Below, piece after piece: positions 34,987 through 43,325 of a stretch of 64,000 nt of DNA. Within the stretch, counting starts at the first letter, position 1. Each line of letters begins with the position of its first letter. Origin of the DNA: Microgenomates group bacterium GW2011_GWC1_46_15 (lineage in GTDB: Bacteria; Patescibacteria; Microgenomatia; UBA1400; UBA12028); the NCBI GenBank assembly GCA_001002285.1, contig LCLX01000001.1, positions 1-64,000 on the forward strand. Reading direction: 5' to 3'. Made by a program: the position numbers and the translations under genes. A model generated the notes under the pieces. It saw only the letters and a list, made by a program, of their open reading frames with translations, was not told the DNA's origin and made no database searches.

Positions 34987-35265
34987 ATGAAAAAAATGAA
35001 AAAATCTATTCCGGTCTTCAAAAACGAGCGCGATGAAGCGAGATTTTGGTTGTCGCACGATACGACCCAATATATTGATTGGAGTAACGCCGCGCGCGCC
35101 GAGTTTCCCAACCTCAAACCAACCACGAAAACGATTACGTTGCGCCTTCCCATGATGTTGTTGAACAGCATTAAGAAGTTGGCAAACAAAAAAGACGTGC
35201 CGTATCAATCGCTCATGAAGGTGTTTCTTGATGAAAAAGTCAGAGAAGAAATGCTCACACCATGA
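34987..35265 (+). CDS. brnA: BrnA/CopG-type antitoxin
   Basis: The 92-residue protein has a C-terminal ribbon-helix-helix segment (TKTITLRLPMMLLNSIKKLA, then KKDVPYQSLMKVFLDEKV) that binds DNA, and an N-terminal toxin-binding region (FKNERDEARFWLSHDTTQYI). It is preceded by GAGG and follows brnT directly. It should repress the brnTA promoter. The pair sits inside the secretion gene cluster. Confidence 0.85.
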   Translation: MKKMKKSIPVFKNERDEARFWLSHDTTQYIDWSNAARAEFPNLKPTTKTITLRLPMMLLNSIKKLANKKDVPYQSLMKVFLDEKVREEMLTP

Positions 35266-35277
35266 TAGAATCAGGGC

Positions 35278-38200
35278 ATGCGGCTACGCTCAAAAATTTC
35301 TTTTTTCGTCTCCAGGGAACCCTCCACCCTGAGTTCCTCAAAAAGGAAATATCTCGCATATTGTATTTTTCTCATCATACTTTTTGCTTTTGAAATTTTT
35401 GCCACGCTTGCACCGATCAAAGCATTTGCCGCGGGTAACGTTCTTGGCACACACCTCGCATTTTTTGACCCGGGCAATCAAATTCGCATCCTTCAGTTCA
35501 TTAAGTCGCTCAAACCACCCGCACAGTATCCTATAACCGCGGTTGCGGAAATCAGTTGGGGAGAGGACAGTAATAATTCGCTCACCAGCCTAGTGGCGGA
35601 GCTAAACGCAGGGGATTATGCAATTAACCTTCGTATTGCTGGACTGGCAGCGGACACAACACCAGCTCAGGTGGTCGCGCTCGCACAAAAACTCAATCAA
35701 GTTACATGGGTGTATGGCAAACCCATCATCATTTTTGGAAACGAAGATAATAATATTGATGTTGAGTGGTATTTTTCTGATCTTAGCGTTGCATCAGCAA
35801 AGTACGCCGAGTTATTTACCGCGTTCGCGGGTGCGTTGGACACATCTAAAATGGATTTGTCTGCCGCGCCAATTCCAGAACACCCCAAATATCCACAAAG
35901 CGCGTTTTTAAACGGCGCGGCAACCGTATTTAAAAGTCCAAAAATTTCAGCATTTGTATTTAACTTGTACGACAACGGCGCTGGCTCGTTTGAGCCGTCC
36001 GGGTGGAGAACTCAGCAAGCCTTTGAGGGGATTAAGCCTCGCAAAGTATTAACCGAGTTTGGTCCAAACCCGCAAAATCCAGCAGACAATACATATAAAA
36101 ATTGGTCGGAGTTCCTCAAGAAATATGAAAATACCCTTCCTGAGGGGTTCCAAACCGCAACGGTGTTAGTCCCGAACTTGTGCGATAAAACGACAACGCT
36201 CGCGAATCAGTGGTACTACTACATTCTCGGCAATTTTTACGACTCAAACCTCAATGAAATTGATGAGTCATGTTCAGCGCAAACGGGAACCGTAATTTTT
36301 CCTGGGCCTGACGATATTCTTTCCTCTTGTGCAGCAACAGGCGGTGGTGCGGCGTGCGAGTCAAAGTTTCAGGAAGTTGCATCAAAGTACATGATGACGT
36401 GCTCGCCCGTTATTACGTTTAAGCCGAGCATTGATCCCGCAGGCGAGGAAATTAAAATAGGGTCGTTTGTGGGAACGCTTCTTGATTATTGTGCGAACAG
36501 GCAGTCGGATAACAACTGTATTTTTGATCCGGTAAAAAACACGATTGATGTGAATGCGTCTAGTGCGACATTCCCGTATATACGGAGCCAAACTCCTGGC
36601 CGCACGGGTAGCCTTGAAGGATTTTTTACCACGGATACCCAGCGTACGCGGACCAATGTAAATGATTTTACACAGTACTCACCGCTTTCCAAACTTCAAC
36701 CAGCGGGATTAACGTGCAAGCAAAATATCCAACAACTTGAGTCCGTGGAAACGTTGTGCCGCGAGTTTTCTGATCCACTGAAACAAGGAAGAATGGCGGA
36801 TAACCAACCGTCACTTGTTGAGAAATTCCGGTCTGCGCTTGGGCTTAAACCTGGCGCTTGCGACCTTAATGCAACAATTGATGGAAAAAAGTACCTCGAT
36901 ATCTTGAAAGATGTGCGGGATACAATGGGTGGCAATGCACAAAGCTATTGTACTTCTGACACATTTTTACATCCGCAGGCAGATACAGAAACTACATTGG
37001 TGAAACTCGTCATGCGGGTACAGCCGGTACTCCGTGCGGCATATAAAAAAGCGTACTTTGTTATTTATCTCCAAGCGCCTTCAGAAAATACGGATGCGGC
37101 ATCAGCATTAATAAGCGCGCTTTTTCACACAAAAGACAAAGGTCAGGAGCTTTTCAAAGTCGTTCCCGTGCTCATTCCCGCAACGTTTGGATCACAGAAG
37201 GACGACAGCGATATTTACCGCATTGACGGAACAAAAGTTGAGGGAGCGTCGTTTAACGGAGCATACACACAAACAATTTCTCCACTCTTGAGTGGAAATG
37301 CACAAAAGAATATCTCAGATAAACTTATTGAGGATGAACAAACCATCTTTTCCCAAATGCAGAGATTGGGTGGGTCGGCACCGGGGAATCCTGACTTACT
37401 TAATGTTTCTGGATGTGTTCCAGGGCCAGAAAGTCAAACATCACTTGCATGCCAGTTTGCTTCCCGCGTAAACGCAGGGCTACAAAAACATGAGTTTACA
37501 ATTCCAAATCAAAAGGGAACGTGCGAGTTTCACGAAGAAGTTGCTGGTGGGCAAACTGCACAGGTTTTAAACACGCCGGTTAAAGCAGGATTTTTAGACA
37601 CCATTCTTGCATTTTTCTCCTCACTCTTTGAACCACAAAAGTCCGACATAAGTGTTACGGGAAATATTAACGCAGGAAAACTTGACGAGATTTCGGAAGA
37701 ACAGGCAAAACTCCGCGTCTTTTTGCTTATTCCACGCTCAGAATTCGGCCTTATTAAATACACGGAAAAAGCATTATACCAGGCGATTGTTCCGGATGCG
37801 GCGTCACAAAAAGTTTTTACGGAAGTAAAAGAGGGAAAGATTTTAGACACGAATGAGTTTTTACGGACACAGGGAGTGATGTTGAATGAACAGGGTGGCG
37901 CAAAACGTTCGTATTTAACAAACGCATCACCCGCGCCCGTTATTCCTCCCGCAACACCTGTGCCGATCACGACAGAACTGACCGCGTCGTTCAAGCCCCA
38001 AGGAGACGCAAACCCGCTTCTGTATGGAGGGTGGTTAGCGCGCATGATTCACTCGTTTACCGCAAACGTGCTTGCTCCCGTAGCCTCAACAATTTATGAT
38101 GCCAGCTACGAAACAACGAAAGGTTTAGAGAACTATTGGTTAAGGGGGGGGAAAGGAATGGGTTTGAACTACGGCAAGGAAATTACCTCATGCGATGGAT

Positions 38201-38739
38201 ACCGTCAGCAAACAACGATGATGCCCAACATTGCTGGAGTGAAACAGCAAATTTGTGACGTTGCCACAAAATATAACATTCCATATCAAGTGCTTTGGGG
38301 AACGTTTAAGATCGAAGGAGGGCGCGCGAGATCACGTGCATATAATGGCGGCGGGACGGTTGCTTGCAGCGTGAACTCTGTTGGAGCGGTTGGACCATTG
38401 CAGCATCTCGAAGATATCTGTCGCCCCGGCCAGATATCGCAGGAAAATGAAGCTCAAGGGAAAAATGTATGCGATTTTAATATTGGACTGGACGTAACGG
38501 CGCAAATTTATAAACGCTTTACCAATGATCCGAATTATCAATATGCAGACGGGAAACCAAATTGGTATTGGATAACGGGGGAGTATAACATGGGTGGTAA
38601 AGTAACAGGATTTGGGCCCAAGTGCGAAGGTGCGCCAGCGACCGACGGATGTAATGGAGCAAACTATTGCGTCTGTGCAATAGAAACATTTGCAGATGAG
38701 ATTTCTTGTCCCAATGCTCCGGAATTACTGAATATATAA
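35278..38739 (+). CDS. large exported wall-active protein: glycosidase-like fold plus C-terminal lytic transglycosylase
   Basis: The 1153-residue protein has an N-terminal membrane or signal segment (about 28-52, CIFLIILFAFEIFATLAPIKAFA). Residues 55-330 look like a TIM-barrel glycoside hydrolase (FFDPGNQIRILQFIKSL, KPIIIFGNEDNN, RKVLTEFGPNPQNP). The middle is Cys-containing and unassigned. Residues about 970-1150 form a VirB1-like lytic transglycosylase domain, with the catalytic Glu in GTFKIEGGRARS, then SVGAVGPLQHL and GEYNMGG. It should open the cell wall for the secretion apparatus. TAGAAT at 35266-35271 lies six bases before the ATG, overlapping the brnA stop. Confidence 0.78.
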   Translation: MRLRSKISFFVSREPSTLSSSKRKYLAYCIFLIILFAFEIFATLAPIKAFAAGNVLGTHLAFFDPGNQIRILQFIKSLKPPAQYPITAVAEISWGEDSNNSLTSLVAELNAGDYAINLRIAGLAADTTPAQVVALAQKLNQVTWVYGKPIIIFGNEDNNIDVEWYFSDLSVASAKYAELFTAFAGALDTSKMDLSAAPIPEHPKYPQSAFLNGAATVFKSPKISAFVFNLYDNGAGSFEPSGWRTQQAFEGIKPRKVLTEFGPNPQNPADNTYKNWSEFLKKYENTLPEGFQTATVLVPNLCDKTTTLANQWYYYILGNFYDSNLNEIDESCSAQTGTVIFPGPDDILSSCAATGGGAACESKFQEVASKYMMTCSPVITFKPSIDPAGEEIKIGSFVGTLLDYCANRQSDNNCIFDPVKNTIDVNASSATFPYIRSQTPGRTGSLEGFFTTDTQRTRTNVNDFTQYSPLSKLQPAGLTCKQNIQQLESVETLCREFSDPLKQGRMADNQPSLVEKFRSALGLKPGACDLNATIDGKKYLDILKDVRDTMGGNAQSYCTSDTFLHPQADTETTLVKLVMRVQPVLRAAYKKAYFVIYLQAPSENTDAASALISALFHTKDKGQELFKVVPVLIPATFGSQKDDSDIYRIDGTKVEGASFNGAYTQTISPLLSGNAQKNISDKLIEDEQTIFSQMQRLGGSAPGNPDLLNVSGCVPGPESQTSLACQFASRVNAGLQKHEFTIPNQKGTCEFHEEVAGGQTAQVLNTPVKAGFLDTILAFFSSLFEPQKSDISVTGNINAGKLDEISEEQAKLRVFLLIPRSEFGLIKYTEKALYQAIVPDAASQKVFTEVKEGKILDTNEFLRTQGVMLNEQGGAKRSYLTNASPAPVIPPATPVPITTELTASFKPQGDANPLLYGGWLARMIHSFTANVLAPVASTIYDASYETTKGLENYWLRGGKGMGLNYGKEITSCDGYRQQTTMMPNIAGVKQQICDVATKYNIPYQVLWGTFKIEGGRARSRAYNGGGTVACSVNSVGAVGPLQHLEDICRPGQISQENEAQGKNVCDFNIGLDVTAQIYKRFTNDPNYQYADGKPNWYWITGEYNMGGKVTGFGPKCEGAPATDGCNGANYCVCAIETFADEISCPNAPELLNI

Positions 38740-38743
38740 ACAC

Positions 38744-39178
38744 TTACGGTTGCACGATCCTAAAAATCGTGATTTTTTCACCTACCCCCGTGAACACACT
38801 AATAAAGTTAATAATAATCCAACCGAGAAGGGCAACGACAATACCGGTAATGGCCATCGTAAGCGTTTTCTTTGCCGCATCAGTTGATTTTGGATTTCCA
38901 CCAGAGGTGAGATACAAAAACGAACCAATCAGCAACATCACAAACGCGGCAATGCCAATTGCGGTCATTGCAATACCAAGAATGTTTTGAACGACACACT
39001 CAGCGCCTTGTAGCGTGGCAACATCAGCGGTTCCTTCCGGAACTGTTTCAGTAGAGACACATCCGGACTGGATATCTTTCCATGACTTTGTTACTTGGGC
39101 GTGTGCCGGAGTTGGAGATGCTAAAACAGTGGCGAAGCAAAATACTGCAACAACGGAAGAAAAAAGAAACTTTCTCAT
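38744..39178 (-). CDS. pilin-like two-helix protein with signal peptide (VirB2/TrbC type)
   Basis: The 144-residue protein has a signal peptide (KFLFSSVVAVFCFATVLASPTPAHAQ) and two membrane helices with the short loop LTSGGNPKSTDAAKKTL between them, the VirB2/TrbC pilin layout. Two Cys residues lie before the first helix. ATG 39178 is chosen because TACAAT (39191-39186) lies seven bases before it. It is the last of seven similar minus-strand genes, and a terminator separates it from the next one upstream. Confidence 0.72.
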   Translation of the reverse strand: MRKFLFSSVVAVFCFATVLASPTPAHAQVTKSWKDIQSGCVSTETVPEGTADVATLQGAECVVQNILGIAMTAIGIAAFVMLLIGSFLYLTSGGNPKSTDAAKKTLTMAITGIVVALLGWIIINFISVFTGVGEKITIFRIVQP

Positions 39179-39200
39179 GGGGTCAATTGTAGCATACACG

Positions 39201-39231
39201 AAAACCAAAAGACCTCCCTTGCGGGAGGCCT
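39201..39231 (-). terminator. intrinsic terminator of the pilin-like operon
   Basis: On the minus strand GGCCTCCC-GCAA-GGGAGGTC is followed by TTTTGGTTTT. It lies after the gene ending at 39287 and just before the promoter of the last pilin-like gene. Confidence 0.85.
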
Positions 39232-39286
39232 TCCAATTTCAAATCCCCTTTCAGAGGATTCTCTCTGTACACGGAAAAATTAAATT

Positions 39287-39622
39287 TTAGTACAACGGTT
39301 TAATGTTACTCAGATTGAAAATATCAATGCCGAACAAGAACGCGACAACCTGCATAAGCGCGTAGGACGCTGCAACAATGGCAAGGCCAACAAGCGCCGC
39401 GGTGATTTTTCCTCGAGCTGCTTCTGTCTTTCCCTTATCTCCGCCGGAAGTAATCCACTCAATGCCTCCGAGCACGAGATATGCGAACACGAGAATCGCG
39501 GCAACAATCAATGCGATTCCAAGGACGCGGGAAAACAACAAACCCAGATCAGTAATCAAAAACCCATTAGCCCTTGGGTCAATTGTAATAGGTGGCTTTG
39601 CCTGTGCAATCAACGCGAACAT
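39287..39622 (-). CDS. pilin-like two-helix protein
   Basis: The 111-residue protein has two hydrophobic helices (LGIALIVAAILVFAYLVLGG and ITAALVGLAIVAASYALMQV) joined by the loop EWITSGGDKGKTEAARGK. This GGDKGK loop recurs in its neighbours. A good AGGAGG ribosome site lies before the ATG, so it is read from an upstream promoter. It probably forms a pilus or channel subunit of the type IV secretion system. Confidence 0.7.
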   Translation of the reverse strand: MFALIAQAKPPITIDPRANGFLITDLGLLFSRVLGIALIVAAILVFAYLVLGGIEWITSGGDKGKTEAARGKITAALVGLAIVAASYALMQVVAFLFGIDIFNLSNIKPLY

Positions 39623-39666
39623 ATTCCTCCTTTATTCACACGTATACCTGTATTGTACGGCGTGTT

Positions 39667-39978
39667 TTATAGTTTGACAATATCAATCCCAAACAGATAC
39701 TGCAAGAGCCCAAAAAATGCAAACGATGCTGCGGTAATTGTTAACCCAATGATAGCGTTCGTGATGTCCTGGCGCGCGGCATCGAGTTTTCCTTTGTCTC
39801 CGCCGGCCGTTGTCCACTTTAGGCCGCCAAGAACGAGAAATGCAAACGTCGCAATGCCAGCCAATATTAAGCCAAAACCAGCAAATCTTCCAATAAATAT
39901 ACCCAAATCAAACTGCGTGTTCGGTGAAACTTTTGCGAGTTCACCCCCGATGTCTACCGTTGCTTGAAAAAGTGTCAT
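39667..39978 (-). CDS. pilin-like two-helix protein
   Basis: The 103-residue protein has helices FGLILAGIATFAFLVLGGL and ITNAIIGLTITAASFAFFGL around the loop KWTTAGGDKGKLDAARQD. It is close in layout to the gene ending at 39287, including the FGIDI ending. An AGAAAG-like ribosome site precedes the ATG. It is a paralog within the pilin-like array. Confidence 0.7.
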   Translation of the reverse strand: MTLFQATVDIGGELAKVSPNTQFDLGIFIGRFAGFGLILAGIATFAFLVLGGLKWTTAGGDKGKLDAARQDITNAIIGLTITAASFAFFGLLQYLFGIDIVKL

Positions 39979-40012
39979 AAAAGTTTCTTTCTATTTTGTC
40001 GTTCCACCATTA

Positions 40013-40366
40013 TTAATTAAGCACACTAAAATCTGGCTTCAATAAATTAATGCCAAGCGGCCCACTCAGGAATGTGCTGATTGCCGCGACAGAACTCAAC
40101 ACAACAAATCCGATAACCGCTTGAATGATGCGCTCTTTTGCTTGCTCAATCTTTCCTTTTTCTCCACCCGCGGTAATCCAGTAGAATCCGCCAACGAGAA
40201 GATACAAAATAATGCCGAGACCACCCACAATAATGGCGGTCTGCCAGAGGACAGCAATATATTTTGCCAGTACGCCAGCTGCCGCGGCTGGAGTACTTGC
40301 ATTCGACACATCGCCCGGTAACGCGGGGTTTGTAATTTGCGTGACAAGTGTTGACAAAATTATCAT
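40013..40366 (-). CDS. pilin-like two-helix protein
   Basis: The 117-residue protein has helices ALWQTAIIVGGLGIILYLLVGG-like (about 41-62) and IIQAVIGFVVLSSVAAISTF around the loop YWITAGGEKGKIEQAKER. Its first four bases overlap the stop of the gene upstream (ATGA), which indicates translational coupling. A longer N-terminal region of about 35 residues precedes the first helix. Confidence 0.7.
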   Translation of the reverse strand: MIILSTLVTQITNPALPGDVSNASTPAAAAGVLAKYIAVLWQTAIIVGGLGIILYLLVGGFYWITAGGEKGKIEQAKERIIQAVIGFVVLSSVAAISTFLSGPLGINLLKPDFSVLN

Positions 40367-40740
40367 TTAAACAACCCTCCAAGTGCCGTTGCGGGATTTA
40401 AGATACTCAATCCGAGCACACCACCCACAATCCCAATAATGGCTTGTGAAACAATAACGATAATAAGCCCAATTGCGGCGTTTGTTAACTGTGTGCGCGC
40501 TGCCTCAACTTTACCCTTTTCACCGCCAGCCGAAAGCCACGCGAGACCTCCGAACACAAAGTACATGAGGAACATAAGACCGCCAACGATTGTGAAGAAA
40601 CCAAGGAGGACGGAGAGAAACTGCTCGATGGGTTGGCCGCCGACATTTGCGCCACTGGCATCGAAATTAGGTTGGAAGTTTTCCGCTCCTGGTCCGGTAA
40701 TGGTTCCTTCAAGTGGATTTTGTGCAAGAAATGTTTTCAT
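40363..40740 (-). CDS. pilin-like two-helix protein
   Basis: The 125-residue protein has helices LSVLLGFFTIVGGLMFLMYF and LTNAAIGLIIVIVSQAIIGI around the loop AWLSAGGEKGKVEAARTQ. The N-terminal 40 residues are polar. It is coupled by a four-base overlap to the next gene and starts six bases after the stop of the gene upstream. Confidence 0.7.
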   Translation of the reverse strand: MKTFLAQNPLEGTITGPGAENFQPNFDASGANVGGQPIEQFLSVLLGFFTIVGGLMFLMYFVFGGLAWLSAGGEKGKVEAARTQLTNAAIGLIIVIVSQAIIGIVGGVLGLSILNPATALGGLFK

Positions 40741-40746
40741 ATTAAT

Positions 40747-41169
40747 TTATAAGTATTCGTTTTGTCCCCCACCACCGCCCCCACCTGGTGTTTGAATTGT
40801 TTCTTCCGGTCCCTTCAACTGTGGTTTCAAGAAAAACGTTGGATCCTTAAACAACACCCACCCCATCACCGCCATAATTGCTGGTGCCATAATCATCAAC
40901 ACAATGCCAAGCAAGCTCATGTTTAACTTGCTTAGTACTTTTTCGTGTGCCTTTGCGTCACCAGAACCAGTTAAGTAAAGATACCCAGCAGTGATAATAT
41001 TGAATAGTGCGAACAACCCGCCCGATAACACAATAAGCGTAAGCATATTAGAGATAAAAACAATAAGACCGCCGCTTGTCCCATATGCTTTAAGTGCTTC
41101 GGGTTGCGTAATTGTTCCAAAAAAAGTTTCCATTTCACTCGATGTTTGTGCGAGAAATGTTGTTAGCAT
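40747..41169 (-). CDS. pilin-like two-helix protein with poly-Gly tail
   Basis: The 140-residue protein has two or three hydrophobic segments (ISNMLTLIVLSGGLFALFNI and MSLLGIVLMIMAPAIMAVMG). The connecting loop, LYLTGSGDAKAHEKVLSKL, departs from the GGDKGK form of its neighbours. The C-terminal end is a low-complexity run of eight Gly residues before QNEYL. It is part of the same array and transcription direction, but is the most divergent member. Confidence 0.65.
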   Translation of the reverse strand: MLTTFLAQTSSEMETFFGTITQPEALKAYGTSGGLIVFISNMLTLIVLSGGLFALFNIITAGYLYLTGSGDAKAHEKVLSKLNMSLLGIVLMIMAPAIMAVMGWVLFKDPTFFLKPQLKGPEETIQTPGGGGGGGQNEYL

Positions 41170-41190
41170 AATAAGTTCTTCTATCGTGCG

Positions 41191-41511
41191 TTAAAACGAT
41201 AAAATCTGCAACCCCGTTACAATTTGTATGATCTGGATGATCCAGTACGACGCAAAGATTACGAGAAATCCAATGACCGCGCCGGTAATCGCCTGTGTTC
41301 CTTTTTCAAGTCCTTTTGGATCTCCTCCTGAGGAAATTATACTGAACCCACCAAACACAAGCAAGGCAAACACAATAAGTCCGGCGGCGATGTACGCGTT
41401 GGGCAACAATGTATTAATGAAGGCGGCAGGAGTTCCAAACGTGTCGGCAACAGTTTGAGTTTTATTGAGAAGAAATTTCTCTTTTAAATTAACTGCAGCC
41501 AAGAGATTCAT
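41191..41511 (-). CDS. pilin-like two-helix protein, first of the array
   Basis: The 106-residue protein has helices AYIAAGLIVFALLVFGGF and ITGAVIGFLVIFASYWIIQI around the loop SIISSGGDPKGLEKGTQA. TACAAT (41523-41518) lies exactly six bases before the ATG, so it starts the transcription unit of the pilin-like array as a leaderless message. Confidence 0.72.
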   Translation of the reverse strand: MNLLAAVNLKEKFLLNKTQTVADTFGTPAAFINTLLPNAYIAAGLIVFALLVFGGFSIISSGGDPKGLEKGTQAITGAVIGFLVIFASYWIIQIIQIVTGLQILSF

Positions 41512-41543
41512 ACTGATATTGTAGCACAGGGCAAGTTCGGGAC

Positions 41544-41936
41544 TTACTGCGTAGTTCCCGACCCCGTTGCTGTTTGTCCCGCGGTTGGTGTTGGCGAAGG
41601 TGTTGGTGTTGGACTAGGATTGTTTTTTGCCGCTCCACCGCCCCCGCCGTTGCCATTTTTGCCAACTTCTTCAACTTCTTGCGTCACTGTAAACGACGCT
41701 AACTCATCGACACTAAATATTCTTCGCTTCTTAAGATCTTCAAGCGCCTGCGTGTTAATAATGGGACTCAACGAAAGAATTTGTTGTTTCACATTCGGCG
41801 TGAGCGTATTTTTACGCAGTGAAAAATACACGCCCAATCCAATCCATACAACCGCGGCGAGCAAGCCGAACACAAGAATGTACAGCAGATCTTTACGCTT
41901 GAGGAGTGATGAAAGTTTTGACGTGTTTGGGTTCAT
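41544..41936 (-). CDS. single-pass protein following pilN-pilO, possibly PilP-like
   Basis: The 130-residue protein has a basic start and one membrane helix at about 18-39 (LLYILVFGLLAAVVWIGLGV), then a short polar domain (ILSLSPIINTQALEDLKKRR) and a Gly/Asn/Pro/Thr-rich tail. It is the third gene of the pilN-pilO operon, where PilP normally sits, but no lipobox or PilP domain can be seen. The function is inferred only from position. Confidence 0.55.
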   Translation of the reverse strand: MNPNTSKLSSLLKRKDLLYILVFGLLAAVVWIGLGVYFSLRKNTLTPNVKQQILSLSPIINTQALEDLKKRRIFSVDELASFTVTQEVEEVGKNGNGGGGGAAKNNPSPTPTPSPTPTAGQTATGSGTTQ

Positions 41937-41953
41937 ATTTTTGATACCTTTGG

Positions 41954-42703
41954 TTATTTCTTTACTGCCACTGGAGCAACTCCATAGTATGCGGCTCTCA
42001 GTGTTGCCTTTGCTTGCAGGAGAGGGTTGGTTTGAACGACTGCCGCTCCGCGCGCGGTTTGCTGATCTTGTTGATTAATAATGAGCGTATCTACGGTTAA
42101 GTATCGGTCAGCGGAAAGAAGTGCTTGAAAAAAGTCATGAATGTCTAAGTAGGAACCTTTAACCGAAATAGTGAGAAGGAATGCGGTAACGGCATTTTGT
42201 TGGGGCACCGCGGGGGTTGCTGACGAAGTTTTTGCTGCTGGTTTTTGCCCAGGTTGTGCCGATTGTTCTGGGGTTTGACCGTCAGGAGTTGTTTCGCGCG
42301 GAACGCTACTGGTTTGAACGCTGGAAAGCACAACGTTGTGTTCTGATGCAATTTTTTCAATCCGGCGAAGTAACCCATCAATATCCGGTGTATTTGGAAG
42401 AGCAAGATCAAGCAGCGCTAAATCTTTTTGAAGCGCGAGTACCTCATTGCTTGTGGTGGAAAGCGCGGCGATTTTCTTTGTGAGCGCCTGGTCGGTCGTC
42501 TTTCTATCAGCAATATCTTTGAGCAATTGAGACATTGTGGTCAGCGTTGGCCCGATGGCGGCGAGCGCTAAAAACATAACCGCCACGATGGTAATAATGA
42601 GTTCAGTGGAAACTTTCGCGATGGGTTTTTGGTAGAACTTTTGCAGTTCCTGCATCGAGCGGTTACGGATCATGCTGAAGGTGACGCGGATTGGTGTGCT
42701 CAT
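41954..42703 (-). CDS. pilO: PilO-like type IV pilus assembly protein
   Basis: PilO is an inner-membrane partner of PilN in the type IV pilus alignment complex. The 249-residue protein has one membrane helix at about 32-52 (TELIITIVAVMFLALAAIGP), a coiled-coil stretch (LKDIADRKTTDQALTKKIAA) and a ferredoxin-like C-terminal domain with LLRRIEKIASEHNVVLSSVQ and KGSYLDIHDFFQALLSADR. A Pro/Gln/Ala-rich insert lies in the middle. It follows pilN with a 17-base gap, and a TATGTA hexamer lies six bases before the ATG. Confidence 0.75.
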   Translation of the reverse strand: MSTPIRVTFSMIRNRSMQELQKFYQKPIAKVSTELIITIVAVMFLALAAIGPTLTTMSQLLKDIADRKTTDQALTKKIAALSTTSNEVLALQKDLALLDLALPNTPDIDGLLRRIEKIASEHNVVLSSVQTSSVPRETTPDGQTPEQSAQPGQKPAAKTSSATPAVPQQNAVTAFLLTISVKGSYLDIHDFFQALLSADRYLTVDTLIINQQDQQTARGAAVVQTNPLLQAKATLRAAYYGVAPVAVKK

Positions 42704-42720
42704 AATTTTTACATAGCGCT

Positions 42721-43269
42721 TTATTTTGCCAGCGCGATCCTCATCGTAAACTCAAATCCCGCTAGCCCCTGGTCCGAGCTTTTTACTTGATCAACAACGA
42801 GACCTTTTACAAGTGATTTTCTCTGTAAATTTACGATAAAGATCGCCAAATCTTTAGATGACGGCGCTGTTCCCACAACCTGCACTTGTTGGTCATGGAG
42901 TTGTGTAACAGAAAGAACAACATTTGGAGGAATAAGTGTGGAAACAACGTCAAGAATGTCCAGCGGTGTGAGTAGCGCTTTTTGCTGGGTCAAAAACTCT
43001 GTTTTCTTTTGAATTGTTCGTATATCGTTTTCGAGTGATCCATACGAGCTGATGAGGTTAGATTTTTGAGTAATGCCAGAATTGAGATCGGTGAGATCGC
43101 GGTCCAGTTTAAACCGCGTCGCAAAGCTGATAATCACGACGAGTTCAGTAAAAACCACGAGGTATCGCCCAATGTTTGATGCCCACAGCAACATCCGTCC
43201 AAGCGCCGTTTCGTAAAACGGGTCCTGCGGCATAAGATTAATAGAAAGTGGGCGAGGCTTTGTTGTCAT
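42721..43269 (-). CDS. pilN: PilN-like type IV pilus assembly protein
   Basis: From ATG 43269 the 182-residue protein begins TTKPRPLSINLMPQDPF, the typical PilN start that binds PilM. One membrane helix follows at about 36-55 (GRYLVVFTELVVIISFATRF), then a coiled coil and a small domain with TPLDILDVVSTLIPPNVVLS. The annotated start was moved from further upstream because TACACC lies six bases before this ATG and the upstream codons overlap the divergent sigma factor gene. PilM was not found in the window. Confidence 0.75.
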   Translation of the reverse strand: MTTKPRPLSINLMPQDPFYETALGRMLLWASNIGRYLVVFTELVVIISFATRFKLDRDLTDLNSGITQKSNLISSYGSLENDIRTIQKKTEFLTQQKALLTPLDILDVVSTLIPPNVVLSVTQLHDQQVQVVGTAPSSKDLAIFIVNLQRKSLVKGLVVDQVKSSDQGLAGFEFTMRIALAK

Positions 43270-43325
43270 GGTGTTGGTGTACGATGGGAGTACAATACAG
43301 GCTGTCCATTTCGTACGGAAAAAGT

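Noticed and set aside
39201..39231. Inverted repeat as a mobile element end
   Set aside because: It is a normal terminator: GC stem, GCAA loop and T-run on the minus strand after a gene end.
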